Below are positions 8,247-18,159 of a stretch of DNA of 64,000 nt, piece by piece (the stretch's first letter is position 1; each line of letters opens with the position of its first letter). The position numbers were made by a program, and so were the translations under genes. The stretch comes from Rhizobium sp. Leaf262. GTDB taxonomy: Bacteria > Pseudomonadota > Alphaproteobacteria > Rhizobiales > Rhizobiaceae. The DNA lies in the NCBI RefSeq assembly GCF_001422245.1, contig NZ_LMMM01000021.1:124001-188000 (forward strand), given 5' to 3'. The notes under the pieces were generated by a model. It had not been told where the DNA came from and ran no database searches. It worked only from the letters and a program-made list of their open reading frames with translations.

Positions 8247-9622
8247 CGCGCTTCTGCCCGCTCGGATACTTGCAGCAACAGAATAAAACCCACACCCAGG
8301 AAAATGGTCAGCATCGCCATGCCCATATGGGCTGATCCCGTCATGGCGGTGACGACGGAAAAGGAAAGTGTTGCCATGAAACTCGTGGCGCGGCCAGACA
8401 GCGCATAGATTCCAAAATAGCGCCCAGCCTCAGCGACGGTGACATTCCGGGCGAGATAAGACCGGGATGACGCCTGGACCGGGCCAAAGGCGATACCAAT
8501 CAACATGCCATATAAGAGATAGGCTTTTTCCGCACCCGTGGAAAACAATCCCTCATGGGTGCCGGTGGGTAGCGGAATGAGACCGAACAAGGTCGAATCT
8601 GTCTGCGTCGACACGATACCGATCGTTGCGCAAAGAAGGAGAGCAAGACTGATCAGGACAGTCGTTTTCGAGCCCAGTCGCTGGTCGACCCGACCGGCGG
8701 CAAGGCAACTTCCTATGGCGACGATATTGAGGATGATGCCATAGATGCCGATTTCCATAGTTCCCCAACCGAACAGCCCCGCCGCGAACGCGCCGCCGAG
8801 GATCAGAACACCGTTCACCCCATCCTGATACAGCATCCGGGCAATCAGGAACCGTGCGATCATCGGGCGCTGTCGAAGCTCGCCTATCGTTGCCTTCAGC
8901 TCCGTCAAACCGGAATGAACCGCCTTGGCAAGCGGCAACCCTTTTTTGACATCAGGCGTAAAGAAAAACATCGGCAGGATGAAAACCAGATACCACAGCG
9001 CCGCAATCGGTCCGGTTATACGGGCATCTTCTCCGGTTACCGGGTCGAGACCGAACAAAGGCGGAATGCCTATGATGGTGACGCCCGTGCTGGGAGAGGC
9101 CGCCAGAAACAGCACCACGAAAATGAGAACCACCATGCCGCCGAGATAACCCAGCCCCCAGGCCGTATTGGAGATCCTGCCGACATTTTCAGGCGTCGTC
9201 AGTCTGGGCATCATGGAATCGTTGAAGACGATCGAAAACTCTGCCGCGATCGACGCGAGGATCATGAAGGTGACGGGCCAGATGATTGCTGAACCCGGCG
9301 CTGCAAACCACAACATCGCCAGACTTGTGATCTTGAAAGCCGCGAAGAAGGCTATCCAGGGCTTTCTTGACCCGGATTGATCGGCAATGGACCCGAGGAT
9401 GGGTGAGAAAATGGCGATGACGACAGAGGATATGGTCGCCATGTTGCTCCACGTCGTCTGAGCGGCGATCGGATCAGACGTCAGCCTGGCAACGAAGTAG
9501 GGGCCGAAAATAAAGGTCGTCACCACCGTAAAGAACGGTTGCGCCGCCCAGTCGAACAGCATCCAGCCCCAGATGCCGCGCTTGGTCACCGCAGGTGCGG
9601 TCGGAAGGGAAGGTGAGGCCAT
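8237..9622 (-). CDS. MFS transporter, Atg22/UMF1-like family
   Basis: The 461-aa membrane protein has about twelve hydrophobic segments. The opening (RGIWGWMLFDWAAQPFFTVVTTFIFGPYFV) and the later FNDSMMPRL and NTAWGLGYLGG blocks are typical of the Atg22-like branch of the major facilitator superfamily. In yeast Atg22 exports amino acids from the vacuole; the bacterial substrate is unknown. An AAAGGG site precedes the ATG. It lies 73 bases downstream of the GDH gene beyond a hairpin, and convergent with phaR with a 10-base overlap of the coding ends. Confidence 0.85.
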   Translation of the reverse strand: MASPSLPTAPAVTKRGIWGWMLFDWAAQPFFTVVTTFIFGPYFVARLTSDPIAAQTTWSNMATISSVVIAIFSPILGSIADQSGSRKPWIAFFAAFKITSLAMLWFAAPGSAIIWPVTFMILASIAAEFSIVFNDSMMPRLTTPENVGRISNTAWGLGYLGGMVVLIFVVLFLAASPSTGVTIIGIPPLFGLDPVTGEDARITGPIAALWYLVFILPMFFFTPDVKKGLPLAKAVHSGLTELKATIGELRQRPMIARFLIARMLYQDGVNGVLILGGAFAAGLFGWGTMEIGIYGIILNIVAIGSCLAAGRVDQRLGSKTTVLISLALLLCATIGIVSTQTDSTLFGLIPLPTGTHEGLFSTGAEKAYLLYGMLIGIAFGPVQASSRSYLARNVTVAEAGRYFGIYALSGRATSFMATLSFSVVTAMTGSAHMGMAMLTIFLGVGFILLLQVSERAEARQS

Positions 9623-9657
9623 GGTTGCCCTTTCGGCCGCGGTCGTGAATCGATGGA

Positions 9658-9684
9658 AACTGCCCGGCGCACTGCCGGGCAGTT
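9658..9684 (-). terminator. Hairpin after the GDH gene
   Basis: Perfect 11-bp stem AACTGCCCGGC/GCCGGGCAGTT with a five-base loop. There is almost no T-run, so it may terminate weakly or protect the 3' end of the GDH transcript before the MFS gene. Confidence 0.55.
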
Positions 9685-9695
9685 GACGCCCGATG

Positions 9696-12600
9696 TCAGA
9701 CGTTTCGAGCCTGGACTATATCCGAAAGCAATCCGGCAGCAACCGTTAGCCGTGCAAGGTTCGTCTCGCCGCTGTCGCTCAATGCCGCCAGCTCCGAGAC
9801 GATACGGTTGACCCGTACCCGGTCCGCCGCATACCAGGCCTGAACCGGATTTTTCTCCTTCGAATATTCGGTCAGGGCAGAGACGACGATCCGTCGACGC
9901 GAAGACGAGATTTGATCCTGGCTGCGCAGCAGCGCAAGGCTCTCGTAATGGTCGGCAGGGGTGACGCGCTGACCCGCCTCGAGCAGTCGTGCGACGCGGA
10001 ATGTGGTCGAAACTGCTCCGTAACTGTCGGCGGCGCGCGCCAGCGTGGTATTCGCCTGTTCGGCTATCAACATGATCTCCGGTACGTAAACGAGCAGGGA
10101 CAAGGTCTCCAGTTCGCGCACCAGCTCAGGCGCCACACCATCGATCTCGGTAAAGCCGACCTCTTCCTTGTATTTCACGGCACCCGGCGAAAGCGACTTG
10201 ATCGCTGCCTTCAACCGTTCGATCTCGTCCGTCATTGTTGCGGATGCAGCGCTGGCTGTCTGAAGGTAAAGACGCGTCGCATCCGTGTAGATGCGTGCCA
10301 CCATCGCGTAGAGGCCATTCTGAACGTCACCGGAAATGCTCCCATCCAGCCTGTCGATTTCGCTCCACAGCCGTTTCAGGCCCAGACCATCTTCGACGAT
10401 CATGGCCGCCTTGACGACCGCCGGTGCCAGCATGCCGCTGGCATCAGCCAGCTTTTGGACGAAGCCTGGCCCACCCCGATTGACGACTTGGTTGGCAAGC
10501 GACGTCGCGACGATTTCGCGGTGGAGGCGATGGCTTGTGATATCGCCTGCATAGGTTTTCTGCATCTTGCTCGGGAAGTAGTCCGTCAGGAGGTGCTGGA
10601 GATAGGGCTCGTCAGGCAACGAGCTGGCCACAAGCGTATCGAACAGCGTCAGCTTGGCATAAGACAGCAAGACGCCGATTTCGGGTCTGGTCAGTGGTTT
10701 CGCAGCCGCATAGCGTTCTGCGAACTCGGCATCGTTGGGCAACGTTTCCACTTTACGGTTCAGCTGCCCGGCGGCCTCCAGAGCCGCCATCAGGCGACCG
10801 AGCTCTTCGCGATTTTCGATGCCACGCCGCTCCGTGAGCGATATCGCCAGCGACTGGAGATAGTTGTTGCGCAGCACGAGTTGCGCGACCTCGGACGTCA
10901 TCGAGGCAAGAAGCTGGTTCCGCTTGGGCAAGGTCAGCCGACCGTCATTAACAGGGGATGCCAGGGCAATCTTGATGTTGACTTCCACGTCGGACGAATT
11001 GACGCCAGCCGAGTTGTCGATTGCGTCCGAGTTGCACCGTCCCCCTGCAAGCGCATAGGCAATGCGCGCCTTCTGCGTAATACCCAGATTGGCACCTTCA
11101 CCGATGACCTTGGCGCGAACTTCGGTCGCATTGATGCGGATCGGATCGTTGGCGCGGTCACCGACCTCCGCATTTGTCTCAACGGCAGCCTTCACATAGG
11201 TACCGATGCCGCCAAACCAGAGAAGATCGACAGGGGCCTTCAAAATCGCCGTCATGATCTCGAACGGTGTGGCTACGGACTTGTCGAGACCAATGGCGGC
11301 AACCGCCTCAGGTGTCAGTGCCACTGATTTCTCAGATCTCGAAATGATCATGGCACCTTGCGAAAGTGCTGCGCGATCGTAATCCTGCCAGCTGGAGCGG
11401 GGAAGATCGAACAAACGCTTCCGCTCAGCAAAAGACTTGGCGGTATCGGGCGTCGGATCGATGACGATATCGCGGTGATCGAAGGCCGCAATCAGTTCGA
11501 TCTTTTCCGACAACAGCATGCCGTTGCCGAAGACGTCACCCGACATATCGCCCACCCCGACGACCTTGAACGGCGTCGTCTGGATATCCGTATCCATCTC
11601 ACGGAAATGCCGCTTGACGGTTTCCCACGCGCCGCGCGCGGTGATGCCCATTTTCTTGTGATCGTATCCGGCAGAGCCACCGGAGGCAAATGCATCGTCC
11701 AGCCAGAACCCTGCTTCGCGCGCCAGCGCATTGGCAGTATCCGAAAATGTCGCCGTGCCCTTGTCCGCAGCAACAACGAAATAAGGGTCATCCCCATCCA
11801 GTCGCAACGTGTCGGCAGGCGGCACGATGTCATCGCCGACAATGTTGTCGGTTATCGACAGCAATGTGCGGATATAGGTCTGATACGCGTCCTTACCCGC
11901 TGAAAAAATCTCGTCGCGATTGCCACCGACGGGCAGGTTCTTGGGAAAGAACCCACCCTTTGCGCCAACCGGCACGATAACAGCGTTCTTGACCTGTTGG
12001 GCCTTCACCAGACCCAGCACTTCGGTACGATAGTCCTGACCACGGTCCGACCAGCGGAGACCACCGCGGGCAACCTTGCCGAAGCGCAGATGCACCCCTT
12101 CGACTTCCGTTCCGTACACGAAGATTTCCCGGAAAGGACGGGGATCGGGAAGTCCATCCAGAAGTTTCGGATCAAACTTGAAGGCCAGCATCGGCTTGGG
12201 CGATCCATCCTCATTGCGCTGGAAGTAATTGGTGCGAAGCGTCGAATCCACCGCGTTGACATAGCGGCGAAGTGTGCGGTCCTCATCAAGGTTGGGAACA
12301 CCTGACAAGGCTGCCTCGATGGCCTTGTGAACATCGGAAAGTTTGCGCAGACGCGGCTTGTCACCCAGCTTTGGATCGAAGCCATGGGAAAAGAGCTCGA
12401 AAATCCTGACGGCAATGGCGGGATATTTGAACAGTGTTTCGGAAATATGCTCCTGCGAATAGACGATACCGGTTTGACGGAGATAGCGTGCATAAGCGCG
12501 CAATACCGAGACTTCCCGCACGTTCAGCCCTGCGGTGAGAACAAGACGGTTGAAATTGTCATTGTCGACGCGCCCGTCGAAGGCAGCCAGAAACGCTTCC

Positions 12601-14459
12601 TCCAGTCGTGACCCATAGACGGAAAGATCAAGCTTTACGCCCTGCTGAACCCTCAATTCCATATCGTGCAGCACGATGGTGCGGGTGTCGTTACCGGACA
12701 CAACACCGACATCAAAGGTGCGTTCGCTGATCACGCTGAAGCCGAGATTTTCCAGCAGTGGCACGCGGCGGGACAATGGCAGATGACCATCCCGGTGGAA
12801 AATCTTCAAACTCAGGACATCGTTCGCCTGATCGTCGCGCCTGTAAAACTCGATGCGAACGGGTTCACCGCCAGCGGTGGCGGTGATGTCGGCCATATCG
12901 CCGATCGCCTCATCAGGGGTGAAAGCTTCCTGATAGGCCTGATCGACATCCAGCACCGGCGCACCTGATGGAGACAGCGCTACGAAATGATCGATCCAGC
13001 GCGCAGCGATATCGCCAACCGCGTCCTCGAGCTTTTCCTGAGCCACACGCGGTGTCTTGTCATTGGTCCTGCCCACAATGAAATGGACGCGCGCCACCGC
13101 TCCTTCCGGGAAGGCAGGGTAGTAGGCGGAAATATGTCCGTCATATACCTGCGCGAGGTACTCGCCGATCTTCTCGCGCACATAGGAATTATACTCCTCG
13201 CGCGGAACGAAGATGATGACCGATACGAAACGATCGAAACGGTCGATACGTGGCAGGACGCGCACGCGAGGGCGATCGCTCAGCTCCATGATCTGCTCGA
13301 TGAAACGGATCAGAAGATCTGCGTCGATCTGGAAGAGATCGTCGCGCGGGTAGGCTTCCAGTGTGTTGTGCAGGATGCGGCCAGAATGGCTGTTCGGGTC
13401 AAAGCCGAAATGATGCTCGACATCAGCGACCTTGGCGCGCAGCAATGGAATATGCCTCACGGAATGCGTATAGGCCGTGGCCGTAAACAGGCCGACGATG
13501 CGCAGCTCTCCCACCACGTTGCCATCGGCGTCGAAACGCTTGATGCCGATATAATCCATGTAGGCCCGGCGGTGGACGATGGATTTGACATTGGCCTTGG
13601 TGACGATGAGAAAATCGGGACCATCGAGAAAGGCCAGAATTTCCGGCGTGGTCGTGACGGCATCCTTGCCAAGCCGCAGGACACGCACATTCGGGTCGGT
13701 CAGGGTACCAAGTCCGCTGCCTTCACCACGCTCGACCCTGGCGTTTTTGCCCTTGCCGGAATAGCTGTAGTCGCGCATGCCAAGGAAAGTGAAATTATCG
13801 TTGCGCAGCCACTCCAGGAAAGCGACCGCCTCGCTGCGTTCCGACTTGCGCCGGCTGGAGCCGCGTGCCTTCAGCTCCTCGAGCGCCTCATCCAGTTTGG
13901 CCAGCATCGGCTTCCAGTCGCTGTAGGCCGACTGGACCTGCGACAAAACGAAGCGTATTTTTTCTTCCAGAACCTCGGCGGATTGCGCGGTCACAGGGGC
14001 GATGTGCAATTGGATAACACTGATATTGTCTTCAGGCGCGTCCGTTTCCGGGTCGGCCAGACGGTAGCCGCCTGAAACGGAAGCGTCTGAAACCAGGATC
14101 GGATGGACCGCCAGATACAGATTGCGATAGCCGCTGGTCACTTCTCCCATCACCGAGTCGTACAGGAACGGCATATTGCGCCCGATGACCGTAAGAACAG
14201 ACACAGGAATATCCCGCGGCGCAACATCGTCTAATTGCGTGATGCCAATATAGGGCTTATCTTTTTTCCAGCGTTTGAGTTCTTCCGCTGTGTGATGGGC
14301 AGCGGCTGCAAGCATTTCTGGAGAGTAATATTGAATATCATCTCCGCTCGCTCGGCCAAAGACGATAAAAGGATCGAGGAAGGGCTTTCCGGATGCTTCT
14401 GCCAGTTTTCTGGATTTTTCGAGTTGTTTGTCGCGTTTTGGATTGTTCCGATAGCCCAT
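9696..14459 (-). CDS. gdhB: NAD-specific glutamate dehydrogenase, 180 kDa class
   Basis: Interconverts glutamate and 2-oxoglutarate plus ammonium with NAD; in this class the role is mainly glutamate catabolism. At 1587 aa it has the length of the large L_180 GDHs. Long N- and C-terminal regulatory regions flank the catalytic core, which shows KGGFFPKN near residue 831 (substrate Lys region) and GVGDMSGDVFGNGM near residue 970 (nucleotide-binding region). The ATG at 14459 follows AGAGGAAAAAGG. It is transcribed alone, divergent from carD. Large antisense frames lie across it and are shadows. Confidence 0.95.
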   Translation of the reverse strand: MGYRNNPKRDKQLEKSRKLAEASGKPFLDPFIVFGRASGDDIQYYSPEMLAAAAHHTAEELKRWKKDKPYIGITQLDDVAPRDIPVSVLTVIGRNMPFLYDSVMGEVTSGYRNLYLAVHPILVSDASVSGGYRLADPETDAPEDNISVIQLHIAPVTAQSAEVLEEKIRFVLSQVQSAYSDWKPMLAKLDEALEELKARGSSRRKSERSEAVAFLEWLRNDNFTFLGMRDYSYSGKGKNARVERGEGSGLGTLTDPNVRVLRLGKDAVTTTPEILAFLDGPDFLIVTKANVKSIVHRRAYMDYIGIKRFDADGNVVGELRIVGLFTATAYTHSVRHIPLLRAKVADVEHHFGFDPNSHSGRILHNTLEAYPRDDLFQIDADLLIRFIEQIMELSDRPRVRVLPRIDRFDRFVSVIIFVPREEYNSYVREKIGEYLAQVYDGHISAYYPAFPEGAVARVHFIVGRTNDKTPRVAQEKLEDAVGDIAARWIDHFVALSPSGAPVLDVDQAYQEAFTPDEAIGDMADITATAGGEPVRIEFYRRDDQANDVLSLKIFHRDGHLPLSRRVPLLENLGFSVISERTFDVGVVSGNDTRTIVLHDMELRVQQGVKLDLSVYGSRLEEAFLAAFDGRVDNDNFNRLVLTAGLNVREVSVLRAYARYLRQTGIVYSQEHISETLFKYPAIAVRIFELFSHGFDPKLGDKPRLRKLSDVHKAIEAALSGVPNLDEDRTLRRYVNAVDSTLRTNYFQRNEDGSPKPMLAFKFDPKLLDGLPDPRPFREIFVYGTEVEGVHLRFGKVARGGLRWSDRGQDYRTEVLGLVKAQQVKNAVIVPVGAKGGFFPKNLPVGGNRDEIFSAGKDAYQTYIRTLLSITDNIVGDDIVPPADTLRLDGDDPYFVVAADKGTATFSDTANALAREAGFWLDDAFASGGSAGYDHKKMGITARGAWETVKRHFREMDTDIQTTPFKVVGVGDMSGDVFGNGMLLSEKIELIAAFDHRDIVIDPTPDTAKSFAERKRLFDLPRSSWQDYDRAALSQGAMIISRSEKSVALTPEAVAAIGLDKSVATPFEIMTAILKAPVDLLWFGGIGTYVKAAVETNAEVGDRANDPIRINATEVRAKVIGEGANLGITQKARIAYALAGGRCNSDAIDNSAGVNSSDVEVNIKIALASPVNDGRLTLPKRNQLLASMTSEVAQLVLRNNYLQSLAISLTERRGIENREELGRLMAALEAAGQLNRKVETLPNDAEFAERYAAAKPLTRPEIGVLLSYAKLTLFDTLVASSLPDEPYLQHLLTDYFPSKMQKTYAGDITSHRLHREIVATSLANQVVNRGGPGFVQKLADASGMLAPAVVKAAMIVEDGLGLKRLWSEIDRLDGSISGDVQNGLYAMVARIYTDATRLYLQTASAASATMTDEIERLKAAIKSLSPGAVKYKEEVGFTEIDGVAPELVRELETLSLLVYVPEIMLIAEQANTTLARAADSYGAVSTTFRVARLLEAGQRVTPADHYESLALLRSQDQISSSRRRIVVSALTEYSKEKNPVQAWYAADRVRVNRIVSELAALSDSGETNLARLTVAAGLLSDIVQARNV

Positions 14460-15003
14460 TTTGCCTTTTTCCTCTCAAAGAATGAGGGTTTATGAATGAA
14501 AGTCGAAATTTTGCGTCGTTTTCATCAAATTCGAATCGGATATTGGCGCGGAATTATGAATAGTTTAAGTGGCCATCTATGCTTTAACCGACATCTGCAA
14601 CATTTATTCGATTGAAATCTGCTGGTGTCGCGTTCAAAACAAATTGGAAAGTATCAATTGCGCCATTCCCGTTAATGAGCGAGCGACCCTATTGTGACGC
14701 TATAGTCACGATTGAAGCAAATTATTGATTTCCACGTATTTTTGTGGTACACCTTAGAAACTGATCCACAGCGTGGCATTTGCGTGCCCAAAAACACCAC
14801 GAAAGCAACTCATCACTTGCACGCGGTTTCCGTGACATATCGAACGTTTGTGTTGTCGACCTGCCGGTTGCAAGGTGATTTATTTTTGAGCGCACGTCTG
14901 TACCAGTACGAAGTCACCTGACGGTTTCCCCCGTCTCATCCGGGCCTGACCGACCCGACCCCCGGAAATCCCGGGTGTATGTAACAGGGAGTTTTTAGAA
15001 CGA
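14460..15003. promoter_or_regulatory. Divergent gdhB/carD intergenic region (544 bases)
   Basis: AT-richer gap with the promoters of both genes and no convincing gene. It contains an inverted repeat GTGAC-N6-GTCAC at 14694-14709, a possible operator. A C/G-rich stretch at about 14920-14980 just before carD can fold in the carD leader. A 69-codon frame at 14712-14921 has no recognisable product or good ribosome site. Confidence 0.5.
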
Positions 15004-15573
15004 ATGACCATCCAGCAGAAAAAATCTCCAGCGCGTCACGGTTTCAAGACCGGCGAAGCGATCGTTTATCCCGCTCATGGTGTCGGTACTATTTCGACGA
15101 TTGAAGAACAAGAAGTTGCGGGCATGAAGCTCGAACTTTTCGTCATCGATTTCGAAAAGGACAAGATGCGCCTTAAGGTTCCGGTAGCAAAAGCTGTCAG
15201 CATTGGCATGCGCAAGCTTTCCGAAGGGGATTTCGTCGAGCGCGCGCTGAAGGTTGTTCAGGGCAAGGCCCGCGTCAAGCGCACCATGTGGTCGCGTCGC
15301 GCGCAGGAATATGATGCCAAAATCAACTCCGGTGACCTGATTGCTATCGCTGAAGTCGTACGCGATCTTTATCGCGCCGAAAATCAGCCTGAGCAGTCCT
15401 ATTCGGAACGCCAGCTTTATGAAGCAGCTCTTGATCGCATGGCTCGCGAAATCGCAGCCGTGAACAAGATGTCTGAAACGGAAGCTGTTCGCCTCGTTGA
15501 AGTCAATCTCAACAAGGGTCCCAAGCGCGGAAAAACCGTCGAAGAAGACGACGCACAGGAAGAAGCCGCCTAA
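15004..15573 (+). CDS. carD: CarD family transcriptional regulator (CdnL)
   Basis: Binds RNA polymerase and stabilises open complexes at promoters, notably rRNA promoters, by family knowledge. The 189-aa protein has the N-terminal RNAP-interaction Tudor-like fold (FKTGEAIVYPAHGVGTISTIEEQEV), then a helical DNA-binding part (MWSRRAQEYDAKINSGD...RDLYR), and an acidic tail EEDDAQEEAA. The leader is long and G/C-rich. A very long hairpin terminator follows. Confidence 0.93.
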   Translation: MTIQQKKSPARHGFKTGEAIVYPAHGVGTISTIEEQEVAGMKLELFVIDFEKDKMRLKVPVAKAVSIGMRKLSEGDFVERALKVVQGKARVKRTMWSRRAQEYDAKINSGDLIAIAEVVRDLYRAENQPEQSYSERQLYEAALDRMAREIAAVNKMSETEAVRLVEVNLNKGPKRGKTVEEDDAQEEAA

Positions 15574-15594
15574 CCGATTTCTTTTTGACCGATC

Positions 15595-15659
15595 AAACCC
15601 GGCCTTTGAATTTCATCTCGCAATCGACGCGAGATTTAAGTCAAAGGCCGGGTTTTTTT
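15595..15659. terminator. Composite long-stem bidirectional terminator
   Basis: Outer 15-bp arms, AAACCCGGCCTTTGA and TCAAAGGCCGGGTTT (15595-15609, 15641-15655), enclose a second 7-bp hairpin ATCTCGC/GCGAGAT. A T-run follows on the plus strand, and its last bases form the TAA stop of the convergent M48 gene. Confidence 0.9.
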
Positions 15660-17184
15660 ATTCCGAAATGATTTTAACCCGCTCACCGGCTTGGATAGTG
15701 GACGTCGCACTCATGGCGTTCAGGACGCGGAAAAGTTCGACTTTCCGGTCTGTTCCCATCATTCGGGCAGACAGAGAGGCCACCGTATCACCGGGTTTCG
15801 CGGTGATGACGCGGACACGCAGAGGCTTCAAGGCAGAAATTTCAGCAGGCGTCATCTTGCGGAAGCTCGTCCGCAGCACGTTTGAAACACTGTCCAGCTG
15901 TGCACTACCCTTGGGTACCGCAGTCAGGAAACGGAAAATCTGCGACCCGACACGGATGACGGTCACATCGAAATCCCACTTATCGGCACTAGCACGGGCC
16001 GTCGCGGCGGGCAGTCCGTTGATCTCGGTTTCCCGAACGGTTTCCGGCACAAGCCCAGCAACCCAACCGCTGGTGAGATAATTGGCAAGGCTGGTCTGTT
16101 TGGGGTCGGCAACACCATCGAAGCGGATCGCCATTTCCCCGGGACCGGTGGCAAGAACGGCCTCCACCTTGTTGTCGATCTGAAAACCGTCCGGCACGTC
16201 GAAGCGAATGCCCAATGTGCCATGCAGGAACGTATTGCCGCGCACATAACCTTCCTGCGGGCTGTCGCCGTACAGAAGGCCGTCGATACCATTCAAAAAC
16301 CAGTCGCGTCCCTTGTCTCCAACCTGCCCTTCCTGACCGAAAGCGCGGGCATGGCGTTTTGCCAGCTCGATGCGCTGCGGCGTGTTGGGGTGGCTGGACA
16401 GGAAGTCGAGGCTCTGGTCGCTGTCGGGATCGGCGGATGTGAAGCGGGCATAGGCCGCCATGGAATCCAGGAAGCGTGGTGAAGCATAGGGATCATAGCC
16501 CGCCTCACCCAACATCCGCACACCGATGACGTCGGCTTGTAACTCCTGCTGCCGCGAGAAAGCTGCAAGACGCAGCTTGCCCCGCGCCAAGGCTTGTTTT
16601 CCGGCCAGATCGCTGGATAGAACCTCGGCGACCACACGGCTGGCGATGACCTCGGCTTCCTCGCGACGCTGCCGCTCGATCCCATGGTTGGCCGTGACAT
16701 GACCCATTTCGTGGGACAGCACCGCCGCCACTTCGGATGCATCATTGGCAAGCGCCAGAAGACCACGCGTCACATAGAGATAACCGCCGGGAAGCGCAAA
16801 AGCATTGATGGCAGGTGAGTTCAGAATCGTGATGCGATAGGACTGCTGGGGATTCTCGGAAACGGCGGTCAGGGCGCCAGCGATGCGGGCAACCAGGCGT
16901 TCGGTCTTATCGTCGTGATACTCGCCGCCGTAACTGGCAACGATGCGTGGATGCTCACGTGCACCCATCTGCGCGCGCGGATCGTTTTTCTGGACCTGCT
17001 CCACGGTCTGCGGATTGTCAGAAGGCTTCAGGCTGGACTGATAGGCCGGGCTGAAAAGAGACTGACAGGACGACAGCACGAGACCAGCAGTCGCCAGCGT
17101 CAGCACACGCCCTGGGAGCCTGGCCTTTTCCCGCACATTCTGACCGGAGGTGTGGCTCTGCAGAGCCTTCACACACGTCATCAT
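15658..17184 (-). CDS. M48 metalloprotease lipoprotein with C-terminal LysM domain
   Basis: Predicted outer-membrane quality-control protease of the BepA/LoiP kind, but with a different C-terminus. The 508-aa product has a lipobox LVLSSC (Cys near residue 40), the zinc motif HEMGH (SHEMGHVTANH) and the downstream third ligand Glu in ELQAD, covering about residues 75-290. After a ~130-residue middle region it ends in a LysM-like domain (ITAKPGDTVASLSARMMG...LNAM...IQAGERVKII), so peptidoglycan anchoring replaces the TPR repeats of BepA. Two adjacent ATG codons at the start are both possible. It is monocistronic and convergent with carD. Confidence 0.9.
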   Translation of the reverse strand: MMTCVKALQSHTSGQNVREKARLPGRVLTLATAGLVLSSCQSLFSPAYQSSLKPSDNPQTVEQVQKNDPRAQMGAREHPRIVASYGGEYHDDKTERLVARIAGALTAVSENPQQSYRITILNSPAINAFALPGGYLYVTRGLLALANDASEVAAVLSHEMGHVTANHGIERQRREEAEVIASRVVAEVLSSDLAGKQALARGKLRLAAFSRQQELQADVIGVRMLGEAGYDPYASPRFLDSMAAYARFTSADPDSDQSLDFLSSHPNTPQRIELAKRHARAFGQEGQVGDKGRDWFLNGIDGLLYGDSPQEGYVRGNTFLHGTLGIRFDVPDGFQIDNKVEAVLATGPGEMAIRFDGVADPKQTSLANYLTSGWVAGLVPETVRETEINGLPAATARASADKWDFDVTVIRVGSQIFRFLTAVPKGSAQLDSVSNVLRTSFRKMTPAEISALKPLRVRVITAKPGDTVASLSARMMGTDRKVELFRVLNAMSATSTIQAGERVKIISE

Positions 17185-17442
17185 CCTGCTCGTCTGCTCC
17201 TAACGTTCCTGATCATCCGTTATGTGCAGACCAGTGTACCATATTACCCCTAGGGGCATGTGAATGCGCAAACAACGAAAACGATCCTTCATACGAAGAT
17301 ATTTCATCGGGACCAATTGTTTGCATAGTTTTTCAAGCAGTTGTTACAAATTCGCAAGTGCAAAAATGGTGCATCGACATTGTGTTTTTGCAGACTTGAC
17401 AGCCGCCCGCGTCGAAATTGTGGCCTTTACCACGCCGATTCT

Positions 17443-18159
17443 TCAAGCCGCCAGAAACGCCCCTATCTCTCCAATGTCCGTGGCTGAAAAGAAATCGTCA
17501 GCCGCACCTTGAAAGAGCGCCCGACCTTTCGACAGAAACACGACGCTGTCTGCCAGTCTGCGTATGTCGTCTGGATGATGCGTGACCAGAAGAACGGTAT
17601 TGCCCAGTTCGGCATGAAGGTCCTGCAAAAGGCCAGTCATGCCGGAGCGAAGGCCGGGGTCGAGCGCTGCGAAAGGCTCGTCCAGCAGCATGACGGGGCG
17701 ACGCCTCACCAGAGCTCTCGCGAGCGCTGCCCTCTGTCTCTCACCGCCCGACAGGCTGGATGGAAGCCGCTTGTCGAAGCCACCAAGTCCCACCCTGTCC
17801 AGCGCAAGCGCTATTGCGGCCTTGTCTTCTGCTGTAAGCTTCAGGGATGGACTTATACCAAGCCCGACATTGGTCAAGACGTCGAGATGAGCGAAGAGAT
17901 TGTTATCCTGAAAGATCAGCGACACCGGGCGCTGCGAGGGACCGAGCCCGCTCATGTCGAGACCATCGATAAACACACGGCCCTTATCCGGTGTTTCGAA
18001 ACCTGCCACGAGATTGAGAAGTGTGGACTTCCCCGAACCCGACGGACCAACAACGGCCGTTACCCTGCCGCGTTCGAAACCGCAATCGAAGGCAAAAGCC
18101 TGCTCACCCAGTTTGAGCGACAGATTGTCCAGTTTGACACCTAGCTCATGCCCGTTCAT
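17443..18159 (-). CDS. thiQ: Thiamine ABC transporter ATP-binding protein ThiQ
   Basis: ATPase of the thiamine/TPP importer. The 238-aa protein shows Walker [10 protein letters not shown], signature [15 protein letters not shown], Walker [13 protein letters not shown] and the switch His in VTHHPDD. Its start overlaps the thiP stop by 4 bases (ATGA), so it is the last gene of thiBPQ. Confidence 0.95.
   Translation of the reverse strand: MNGHELGVKLDNLSLKLGEQAFAFDCGFERGRVTAVVGPSGSGKSTLLNLVAGFETPDKGRVFIDGLDMSGLGPSQRPVSLIFQDNNLFAHLDVLTNVGLGISPSLKLTAEDKAAIALALDRVGLGGFDKRLPSSLSGGERQRAALARALVRRRPVMLLDEPFAALDPGLRSGMTGLLQDLHAELGNTVLLVTHHPDDIRRLADSVVFLSKGRALFQGAADDFFSATDIGEIGAFLAA

Noticed and set aside
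9912-11327. 471-codon plus-strand frame opposite gdhB
   Set aside because: Antisense to the GDH C-terminal region, with no protein-like features.
14712-14921. 69-codon frame between gdhB and carD
   Set aside because: No ribosome site, no recognisable product, and it lies in a promoter region.
17247-17256. CCCCTAGGGG palindrome upstream of the M48 gene
   Set aside because: Only 10 bp, with no supporting promoter or repeated copy; likely chance.
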